NCBI GenBank assembly: GCA_021396245.1
Contig: WNYE01000006.1
Span: forward strand, 372,001 to 436,000
Direction: 5' to 3'
Origin: Sporothrix humicola
Taxonomy: Eukaryota; Ascomycota; Sordariomycetes; Ophiostomatales; Ophiostomataceae
Length of the DNA: 64,000 nt
The number at the start of each line of letters is the position of its first letter. The stretch's first letter is position 1. This document shows positions 45,819-55,900 of this stretch, one piece after another. The notes under the pieces are model-generated. The model had not been told where the DNA came from. It was given only the letters and a program-made list of their open reading frames with translations, and made no database searches. The position numbers and the translations under genes are program-made.

Positions 45819-46694
45819 CTATTTCGCAAACATGTTTGACACTTCCTGCACAGAATGACCTTTGAGAAGTGCGGCAATCTGCTTCTCGTCCTTGTCGACC
45901 AGGCCAGGAAGGAGGTCCAGCACTTGGTCCAGTTTGTCCTTTGGAACACAAACAGCCCCCATATCCCCGTCATCAAGAACAATAAAGTCGCCCTGGTATC
46001 CAAGTCAGTAGTGTTTGTTTTCCAGTGCACATGAGGAAAGAGACTCACCGGACTGACGACCGTCTTGCCAATAGTAATGGCCACGTTCATGGCCACGGCC
46101 TTGCACTCGGACTTGGTGGCCACAATGCTCGTCGATGTCGACCAGACGGGCATGTCCATCTTCTTCAAGTGGCCGACATCACGGACCCGCCCGTCCACCA
46201 CGATGCCCTTGACGCCCAGCTGCTGCATTCGTACGGCATGGACACTGCCCATGGTGGCCGACGTGGCTCCTTTTGGCTGGATCATCACGACAATGGAACC
46301 GGGCGTCACGAGGTCGGAGTAGTATGAGCCGTTGGGGATGCTGTTTTCTCCATAATCCAGAGGAGTGCCTGCCTTGTCAAGTTTTTCAATCTCGCTTCTT
46401 AGGGCAAACAGGACCGTCGAAGCTGATGCAACAACTTTTCTGCCAGTATTCAATGGTTCTTGTAGACCAATATGTTAGTCACCATGTCGACTTTTAGAAA
46501 GGGATAAAAGGCTTACGAATATCTGGCAAGTAGCCTGCACCAGCCACGCCCAGCTTGAGGAGGGCATCCGAAATCTACATTGCGATATTTGAATGATTAG
46601 TCAATACCGAGATAATTACTGTCAGGCACAATGCAATGCTTACATCACAGGCCGAGTACTTCAACAGCTCTTGCTCTTTTGCAGTGTCTGCCAT
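45819..46694 (-). CDS. RraA-like aldolase/oxaloacetate decarboxylase family protein
   Basis: Exons on the minus strand, 46694-46644, 46574-46517, 46458-46049 and 45992-45819, give 230 aa; all introns (56-72 nt) are GT-AG and keep phase. The family covers 4-hydroxy-4-methyl-2-oxoglutarate/4-carboxy-4-hydroxy-2-oxoadipate aldolases, which also decarboxylate oxaloacetate; older databases call it dimethylmenaquinone methyltransferase-like. The signature is present: ATMGSVHAVRMQQLGVKGIV then VDGRVRDVGHLKK, with the Arg-Asp pair that binds substrate and metal, and GDFIVLDDGDMGAVCVP for the last beta strands. N-terminal SACDISDALLKLGV is typical. It likely yields pyruvate and/or another oxo acid at the end of the pathway. 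It is divergent from the transporter at 47503. Confidence 0.9.
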
Positions 46695-46978
46695 GTTGGA
46701 TGTGTTTGTTTTCTTGGCAGGTTTTTGGCAGGTTCTCAGGAAGACCGGCAGAGGAAAGATTGTTCTGCGAAATTAATTGTCTCTACACTGAAGAGCACAT
46801 TTGGTAATATTAAATTAATTTACATGATTTTACATCCGAGTCGGAAATGTCTCGTTCGGCACTGGTCGCTGTTGATGTTTTCAAAATCAGAAGAGCTTGA
46901 AAGATGCGAGGGATGGAGTGGCGAGTGTGGGAAACTAACACCAACACCAACACCGGCGAAACAGCTTAACCGGTCAAA

Positions 46979-46993
46979 CCGGTGAAATACCGG
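46979..46993. promoter_or_regulatory. CCG-N9-CGG inverted repeat
   Basis: Sequence CCGGTGAAATACCGG; its complement differs from the 38593 site at only two positions. It overlaps a CCG-N7-CGG arrangement to its left. Inferred Zn2Cys6 operator. Confidence 0.5.
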
Positions 46994-47054
46994 CCGGCGA
47001 ATTGGGCGTTTCTTAGAGCTGTGAATTTCACCGGTGCCGTAGCGTGAGATAGCG

Positions 47055-47069
47055 CCGGCTAGAACCCGG
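47055..47069. promoter_or_regulatory. CCG-N9-CGG inverted repeat
   Basis: Sequence CCGGCTAGAACCCGG, same triplet spacing, different centre. Second site in the RraA/transporter promoter. Confidence 0.4.
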
Positions 47070-47502
47070 TAGTCGCCATCACTGTCACGCTGTCACGCTG
47101 TCATGTGGCCGCCAAGGCCGTACGAACAGGCCCTTACATTTGTTTTCTTTTCTTTCTTTTGTTTCGTTGGGTGATCTACGACTGGTCATTCCCGGCCCTT
47201 ACCCCAGATTTTCGCTCCATACCGACCTGGGAGAATGTTCTCCGCAGTTGTGGGGGAGAGACGAGAAAGGGACGAAAAGGAAACGAAGAAAACGAAAAAG
47301 GAAAAGAAAACGTGCACTGGGACTGTCAAGGTCAGCCATCTTGCCGAGACAAGGGTCGAGGTGAAAGTTGCTTAAAGACGCCGGTGCATCTCCTCTGATG
47401 TTTTGTTGTCAGACAGCATCATCTCCATCGACACGATTCATTCCAACCCTTCTTTTTTTTCATCGATCGTCCAAGTACTACAGTCGACAACCGATATTCA
47501 TC

Positions 47503-49235
47503 ATGTCCAGCGAATCACCCCCAGCCAAGAGACGGCACATCTTTGCGCGTGCCAAAGAAGACCGGCCGACGCCGCCGGAGGTGGTAAGTCGACCGCCAGA
47601 CGCATTGAAAACTCACCATTTACTGTGCTGACGTCGTAGTACAACTGGAAAATGTATTTGTCGGCCTTTTTCATTGCCATGAACATTCTCGCTTTCGGCT
47701 ACGACACGTCGTACATTGGCACGACCATGACGATCCCCAGTTTTGTCAGCGACTTTGGCCTCGACCGCATGTCGCCCTCGGAAAAGAACAATGTGACGGG
47801 CAACATTACAAGCTTCTACTCGGTCGGCGCATTTTTCGGCGCTCTCTTCATCTTCTACTCGCTTGAATTCTACGGCCGACGCATGACCGTCTTAATGTCA
47901 GACAGCTTGTTCATTCTCGGCGCCATTATCAGCACGGCCGCCAGTGGCAAGATTGGGCTGATGTACGCCGGCCGCATCATCACCGGCTTCGGCATGGGCG
48001 GGTCTGTGGCTGTCGTTCCCACTTACATTGCCGAGATCTCGCCGCCGGCCATCCGCGGCCGCATGACGGGTCGTTTCGAGAGCTAGTACCAGGTCGGCTC
48101 GCTCGTCGGCTTCTGGATCAACTTTGGTATTGTACGTCATCCACTTTCTGTCATGCCCCTTTGCTACGCCGCTAACCTTTTGACCCGCCATGTCAACACG
48201 CACGACGCCATTGCGTGGCGCATCCCCATGGGCGTGCAGCTCATCCCCGCCGGCATTGTCATTATTGGCTTCTTCTTCATCAAGGAATCGCCTACATGGC
48301 TGCTCAAAAAGGGCCGTGACGACGAGGCTGTCGAGGTCCTATCGTGGCTCCGCGACCTGCCGGCCGACCACGTCTACATCCAGGAGGACGTTGCTTTCGT
48401 CAAGGCGCAGCTGATGCTCGAGCGCGCCGTCGGCGCCGACGACAATGGCCGCATCTCGATCCTGGGCTACATCCGGAGCGTCGTCAAGGAAGCGCTCGCG
48501 CGCGGCGTCTGGAACCGTTTTCTGTTGGTCTTTATGATCTGCATGTGGCAGCCCTGGTGCGGCGCGGTCGCCATCAACTACTACAGCCCGACAATCTTCA
48601 AGTCCATTGGCCTCGAAAACACGACGCTGTGGACGGGTATTTACGGTCTGATCAAGGCCGGCTCGTAGATTGTGTTCTTTACCTTTTTCATTGACGCCAC
48701 CGGCCGTTGCTGGCCCTGGATCGTCTCGTGTCTCGGCTGCTGTCTCTGCCAGTTTTACCTGGCTAGCTACGTCAAGATCTTCCACCCGGCCACGGGCGTC
48801 AGTCACACGGCGGCGGCTGAGGCTGGCGGAAAAGCAGCCACGGCGGCGATTATGCTGTTCGGTTTCCTCTGGTCCTTTGGCGCCAACGGCCTGCCGCTCA
48901 TTATTGCCTCCGAGGTCTTCCCACCCGCCCTGCGCAGTGTTGGCGGCAACTTTGCGTTCATGTGCGTCTGGATGTGGTCGTTTACCGTGACCAAGTCGCT
49001 GCCGAGCATGTTTTCCACTATGGGTTATGGCGTCTACATTTTCACGGGCGGCATCCTGGTGTCGGCGGCCATGTACGGCTTCTTCTTCATTCCCGAGACC
49101 AAGGGCCTGCGAATCGACCAGATGGACCAGCTGTTTGGCGGTGTTGGCGGACAGACGGTGGACTATGAGAAGCAGGTGCGCGTCGACTGTGTTGAGGTGA
49201 CTGGTGAAAAGGTTGAGAACAAGGAGATTGTCTAA
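47503..49235 (+). pseudogene. Sugar/quinate-type MFS transporter, disrupted
   Basis: Exon 1 is 47503-47583, exon 2 starts at 47640, and the reading frame ends at 49235. Sugar-porter signatures are clear: NILAFGYDTSYIGTT in helix 1, GRRMTVLMSD in the first loop, YAGRIITGFGMGG and ISPPAIRGRMTG for helices 4-6, SLVGFWINFGI, and the C-terminal FFIPETKGLRID. Three lesions are seen: TAG at 48084-48086 (FES*YQVGS), TAG at 48666-48668 (KAGS*IVFF), and an intron starting GTACGT at 48132 with a proper CTAAC branch near 48171 but no AG where the protein requires it (about 48185). The next AG, at 48238-48239, is in frame but deletes about 18 residues. Codon use is otherwise intact, so inactivation would be recent. 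Sequence error or RNA editing are alternatives. Confidence 0.78.
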
Positions 49236-49978
49236 ATCGGGCGTTGTAGTGTGTTGTAGTAGGGATATGAATGGGTCAAATATTTGCAAAAAGCACACCT
49301 TAAAGTGGTAGAAAATGTCTACTGACGTTGTTCGGAATTGTTTTGACAATTCAAAATGACAACAAAATGTAAATAAATTGTAACTTGTCCAAAATAATTC
49401 AAATAATTAATGAAAAAAAAATAAATAAAAAAAGATGAAAGATACATGGCAGTAAAATATTCTTAGAATAAAACAATCAATTAGAGACAATAAATCATGA
49501 CACTGGACTTACCGTAATACTTGTTCGTTTTCCTAAATGTGTTGTAGTGGTGAACAGTGGTGAGCAGTGGGTGACTAAGCACATCGAATAGCGTGATTGG
49601 CCGAGGTCGGTTGTAAACACGATGCTGGCCTGACTAAGCACGAGCTTTGTTGACGCAGCCACGGAAACGGCAAGAGAGAATAGGGGTTGAGTTGATTAAT
49701 ATTCAAAGTAAACAAAAGACAGGAAACAGATATAGAAACATAAAACATGAACCAGACCAATGCAATTCTAACCGGCAATGCAAACAAATATGAAGTAAGT
49801 CCAAAAGAGAAGAAAACGAATAGAAACCAAAAGACGACAAAAAAACCAAAACCATGATGCATCATGAAAATCATCAAGTATTAATCCTTGGAGGAAATTA
49901 AAAAAAAAAAAAAAACCCCAAAAAAGTCCAAAATGAAAATGAAAAAGAAAAAAAAAAGAATTATTGACCACTACATGA
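49236..49978. other. AT-rich convergent intergenic region
   Basis: 3' flanks of the transporter and the PKS. It contains long A runs (about 49898-49915) and no coding signal. Confidence 0.6.
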
Positions 49979-52900
49979 TCATTCGACCAGCTCCTTCTTG
50001 ACGAGGCGGGACTGCTTGGCAATGAAGCCGCTCAGGGACTGGGTGGTGCGGCCGCCCAAAAACTCGAGGACGGGCACGGTGGCCTCCATCTCGCTGCTGA
50101 CCCAGTTGCGCAGCTCGACAGCAATCAAGGAGTCGAGGCCGTATTGACTAAGAGGTTTCTGGGGATCGAGCTCGTCCTCGCTGGCGAGCATGAGGAGGGC
50201 GGTAATTTTGGCGCGGATGGCGTTTTCGAGGGTAGAGAGGACGTCGGGGAGGGTGGTGGCTTGCCTTAAAGTCTCGCGGATTGTCTGGGGGGCGTTGCCG
50301 TCGGCGTTTTTCGCGACGGCATCATCGTCACCTACCCTCAAAGCCATCCGCCTGGCCATGCCGAAGCGCGGGTCCTGGTAGATGGCGCGGGCGGGATCGC
50401 CGCCGGCGTAGCGGCCGAGACCGAGACCGGTGACGTAGTTGGCGGCGGACCAGGACTGCGTGTCCACAGACTGCGGAGTCATTGTCGACTCAATCAGGGC
50501 CAGGCACTCGGCACCGTTGATCTCCTCAAAGCCCTGGGAGCGGAGTGTCTGCTGGACGGTGTCGTGTTCGGCGACGTAGCCAATACCAGTAATCATGCCC
50601 AGGTCCAGCGTGGCGGCAGGCAGGCCGCGGCGGCGGCGGTAGCGGGCAAAGGCGTCCTGGAAGGTAGAGGCGGCGCCATAGGCGGCCTGGCTGGGATTGC
50701 CAATGGTGCCGACCATGGACGACAAGAGGACGAAAAAGTCCATACCCTCTGGTGTTTGTGGGAGCTGGTTGTGCAGGTTCCAGGTGCCGGCGACCTTGGG
50801 ATGCAGGGAGTTGTTCCAGGAGGCGCTGGACATGTCCTGGAAGAGGGCGCTCTCCATGACTAGGCCTAGATGGACGACGCCGCGAACGGGAGGATAGCCG
50901 GCTGCGGAGGCCGTCGACAGGGCAGCGGCCAGTTGATCGGCATGGCCGACGTCGCAGTTGGAGACCTGGACGTGGGCACCGCCGCGGACGCGGAGATCGT
51001 CGACGGCAGCGGCGGCGACGTCGTTTGTGACGCCTCCACGCGAGAGAATGATTAGGTAGCGGGCGCCAAGATCGTGGACCATGCGGGCGGCGAGGGCACG
51101 GCCGATGCCGCCGAGGCCGCCGACGAGCAGATAGGTTGCGTCTGCCCGAAGTTTGACAGGCGGGACACGCGGCGACATGACCTTTGTGGCGAGGGTGGCG
51201 GGGACTGGCGAGACGTCGGTGGTTGTAGTGGTTGTGACGGTCGAGGAGACGATGCCGCCGGAGGGCGAGGCTGATTCTGTGAGAGTCGTCTTGGTTTCGG
51301 TGCGGGTCGTCGTGACGGGCTGAGACTGCGGGACCAGCACCAGCTTGCCCATGTGGCGGCCGGCCTGCATGGTTCGCAGAGCAGCGACGGCGTCGGCGTA
51401 GCCGTATGACGTAAGAGGAGAAGGAGCACGGGCGACGCCCTGTCTCACGAGATCCATGCAGTCGGCCCACAGCTTGGCGCCGTAGCGCGGGCGTTCAGCC
51501 AGCAGGGCCACCAGGTCGACGGCGACAAAGGTGACGTTGCGCGTGAAGGGGGCCATGTCGAGGCGGCCGTTGCGGTTGAGGTCGCGCTTGCCGAGCTCGA
51601 CGAAGCGGCCAAAGGAGGCGACACACCGCCAGGAGGCGCGCAGCAGCTCGCCGGCCAGGACGTTGAAGACGACATCGACGCCTTCGCCGTTGGTGGCCTG
51701 GAGGATGGCCGAGGCAAAACCGTCGTCGCGGCTGCTGAAAATGTGGGAGGGCTCCAGGCCGTACTGGTCCACCAAGAGCTGCTTCTTTTCGGGGGTGCCG
51801 ACGGTGGCGTAGATGACGGCGCCCTTTTGCTGGCAGAGCTGGACAAGAGCCTGGCCGAGACCGCCGGACGCAGCGTGGATCAAGACGGTCTCGCCGGCTG
51901 CGAGCGACGTAATGTTCATGCAGTGGAGGGCGGTGCACAGGACAATGGGGAGGGCGGCGGCTGCTTCAAAGGTGAGATTGGGTGGCAGTTTCTGGGCGCG
52001 CCAGGCGGCACAGCGGACAGTCGTGGCCATGGTGCCGTCGGCAGGGGCGGCCACCCTGTCGCCCACAGAAAGGGAGGAAACAGTTCTGCCCACGCGGGTA
52101 ACCACACCGGCGCATTCTCTACCCAGTGCGCGCGTCTCGATCTGGCCCATGGCGACCATGACGTCGTGGAAGTTGAGGCCGGAGGCGCGGACGGAGATTT
52201 CGACAAAGTCGTCTGGGAGGTCGCTTTCGACCGAGACATCGTCGTCAAAGTACAGACTGTCGAGGAGACCGGGCTGGCCCACTTCCAGCTTGAGGTGACG
52301 GCCTGGCTGGACAGGCGATGCCGGGATAATGATGCGCCGGCCTGTGCGGGCGGCGACGTAGTCGGACGTGGCGAGGGCCTCGTTGTAGCGGGGAATGTGG
52401 ACGGTGCCGTGTCTGCCGCGGACAGCTAGTTCGAGTTCGGAGGAGGACGTCGACGTGAAGGACTTTGCGAAAACTCTCGAGACAGTCGAAATGGCGGGGT
52501 CTGTCAGAGGATCGACTGGCACTTCCACATCTAAATCGAGATGCACGAGTCGGCCGCCCAGCTCGACACGCAGAGTTCTCAGCAAACCCTGGACCAAGGC
52601 AAAATCGGGCACGCTCTCGCCATCGGAAGCGCCTCTTGTCAGCCACAGAACACGGCCGCCGCTTGTACCGACGGGTCGCAGGAAGAGGGTGCGCATCTTG
52701 TCCATGCTCGTGGGCGTCTGTGTCCCCAGAGTGGCCGGGTTGGTCTGGTAGAAGATGCAGACCTGGCTGTCGGCGATCGCGGGGATGTCGTCGTCCATTG
52801 TGTAGATGGGGAGGGCCGTGTTGGGGGAGAGTGACTGAGCGAGAGTCTGGAGCCATGTCTTGTTGGCGGCCGAGTCGGTGACAAGGACGGCGGGGGGGAG

Positions 52901-55900
52901 GTCGTTAGTCTCGACAGTCTTGTCGACGATATTGTCTTCTGTCTTGTCGATAATCTCATCCTCTGTCTTCGTCTCAGCCTCGACATCGCCTTCGGCTCCG
53001 TCTTCGACTTCAGAGACAGCCGTACTGATCATTGTCGTGCCCTGATGCGTGGCCACGTCCGGCGTCTCCCAGACGGCGGCATCCAACCCCGAGAATCCTT
53101 CTTCTTTGAGGACAGCATCCCACTGTGTCTCGGCCAGCAGCGGCGAGTCCTGTCTGTGCTCCTCCTCGGCCACCCACCAGCCGTCGAAAATGCCAAAAAT
53201 GTTGCCGACGGCGGCGGTCGACACGAGCTGCTGGGGAACGCGGACCAGTTCGATCAGCAGCAATGTGCCGCCGGGACGGAGCAACTGACGAGCGTGTCTC
53301 ACAGTGCGGGCGATGTTTCTGGTGGCGTGCAGGACGTTGGCGGCCACAACGAGGTCGTAGGTGCCGCCCTCGAAGCCCTGGCGCTCGGGGTCTTTCTCGA
53401 TGTCGAGGCGCTTAAAGTGGAGGAGCGATGACCACGGCTGTGTCTTTTCGCGGACGGCCTCAAAGAAGCCCGACGAAATGTCGGTGACGTCGTAGGACGA
53501 GAAGCGCGGGAGCGTGTTGTGGCCGTCGGCGTCGCCGCCAAGAGAACGTAAGAGTGGAAGAGTGGCACCGCCTGTGCCCGCGCCAATCTCGAGGATGCGC
53601 ATGTGCGGGTTCTTGTGGGCCAGAAGGTCGACGTACACAGCAGCCTGCTGGTACTGGCGGGCCATGCGCGGGTTGTGGGCGTAGTACTGGCCGAGGACGT
53701 CGCCCTTCATGGTGACCTCGAGCGGGTCGGCCGTCCCCAGAACAATCTTGTGCATGCTCGCCGAGACGGCGGACAGCAGACGACCTTCGGCGCCGGTGGT
53801 GGCTAGCTCCTCGAGGAGAGCGTCTCTTTCTGTCTGAGACGCATTCGGCCAGGAGGCAATGTTGTCGGCGTGGGGTGTGAGGGACGAAGCATTTTTCTGT
53901 TCCGCATGCAGCTTGAGGACAGAGTCTCTCTGGCGCTTGAGGGAGGCATACAGCTTGCGGCCTTTTGTTGTGAGTGAAGGCACGATCTCCTCGTCCACCT
54001 GGGAGACGGCATAGTCGGCCATGTAAAAGGCAGACTGGTCGAGACGGCGGAGCGCGGCCGACTCGGCTTCGGGCGGCATCAGATGCGCACAGAGGTCGTC
54101 AAACTGGGCGGATGACAGGAACGCAGGGTCAGGGCGCCACTCGGACTGGAAGTACGTCTTTGGCTGCGTGTTGTCACTGTTTCCATTGCTAGAAGGCATG
54201 GATCCGGCCAGGGATGTCATGCGCAGGCCGTCCATGCGGATGAGCGGCGACTTGTTGTTCTCCGAAGAATATGCCGTCAGGTTGATGTCGAGATTGCGGA
54301 AGCCGGACTGCTGGACTCCCAAATAAACGCCCAGGTCGTTGCCGGCCTCGACCTGCTCGAGAGACGCGTCGATGGTAATGTGCTCAAAGAAGACGGGCAT
54401 GATGGCGGCTTTCAACAGATCGCGGAAGGCCATGATGCCGTGCAGACAGGCGTCGAGCGTGCCCGGATGGACGACGATGGGGCTGTGGTGGTGGGCGGGC
54501 ATGCAGGCGGCAACGTCGGGGATCGTGACCTGGCCGGCGATGTAGTTGTTGGGATCGGACGACGAGGCGGGGCCTGAGCGGGCACTCTTCAAGTTGGCAA
54601 ACGTCGGACCGTACTCGAGACCAATGGCCGTGCAGTGTTCGTAGAGAGCGTCCATGTCGACGTCGGACGTGCAGGCATCGAGAGTTTTCTGGCGTTGCAG
54701 GGCGTCACGGCGAGCAGTTTCTGCTTCGAGAGAGGCAACATCGGTCACCTTGTTCGAAGAGTCGTCCTTCCATCTCACGCAAATTCTGCCCCGACAGTGC
54801 TCGGCCCACGTGTCGGTCAGCGGCGCCCCCATGGCCGTCGACGTCGTGGCGCTGCTGCTGCACGAGTAGACGAAAAACTCGTGCCACACCGTCGAGTTGT
54901 CCATGGCGCTCTCGGTCTGGGGACGGAGGCTGATCAGGGCTTCGACTTCTTCGCTGCCTTCGGGGACAATCAGGGCCTGGCCCAGCGAGACGTCTCTGAG
55001 CTCGTACGTCTCGATCTCACCGGCGTCATCCTTGGCCAGTGACACCTGCCGCACCGCCTCAATGGCCATGGAGATGTAGCCGGCCGCCGGGTACACCACC
55101 AGCCCTTGGACGCGGTGATCCCGCACCCACGGCGTCTCGGCCGTCCGGATCCACTGGCGCCACCGCGGCTCGAGCGGGCTGCCGAAGCGGACGGGAGCGC
55201 CCAGAAGGTCGTGGCGGGCGTGCTCGCGCTGGCGGTAGCGGATGCTGTCGCGCGGCTCGGCCCAGTAGGCCTTGCTGTGGTTCCACGGATAAGGGGGAAG
55301 GTCGACTAATGGAAGTGGGGAGACGGCAGACGAGTTGTCGAGAATGGCATCCTTGTTGACCGCCGGAACGTCGACGGAAACACCGCGCTCGACCAGCTGG
55401 CAGGCCAGTTGCTGGGCCGTCTCGGTGGCGTCTTGACCCCTTCTCAAGATCGAGAGAATGCCAATCTTGGTCAGCGGCGCCTCGGTCTGCAGAATCTGGC
55501 GAATAGGGCCAGCGAGCGCCGCGTGCGGGCCGACTTCCACAAGAACGTCCACCCGTGCTTTGGGAACATCACGCTCCTCTTCCTCCGTCTGCGCCTCGTA
55601 GCACAGCGCCGTCAGCGCTTCGGTGAACCGCACAGGGCTCACCAGGTTATCGACCCAGTAGTCGAGCGTCAGCGCGCCGGGCAGCAGCTTCTTGCCGGTG
55701 ACGGACGAGTACATTTCGACGGCCCGCTCGCTTTCCGTCTTTGGGTTCGAGAAGGCCCCCACCACCGTCTTGTTGGCCTGCAGCAGCTCGCGGTACGCCT
55801 CGGCGGCGGCGGCCATCTTGTGCGAGTGGTACGCAAAGCCGACGACCAGCTTGCGGTGCCGGACTCCCGCGGCCTTGCACGCTTCGCTGAGCTCCTCGAT

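Larger units (their letters stand above)
46695..47502. promoter_or_regulatory. Divergent promoter, RraA-like and transporter genes
   Basis: 808 bp between divergent genes. It holds CCG-N9-CGG sites at 46979-46993 and 47055-47069, a CCG-N7-CGG at 46970-46982, and further CCGG-rich sequence, concentrated in 46950-47070. The right part is a CT-rich leader of the transporter. Confidence 0.55.
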
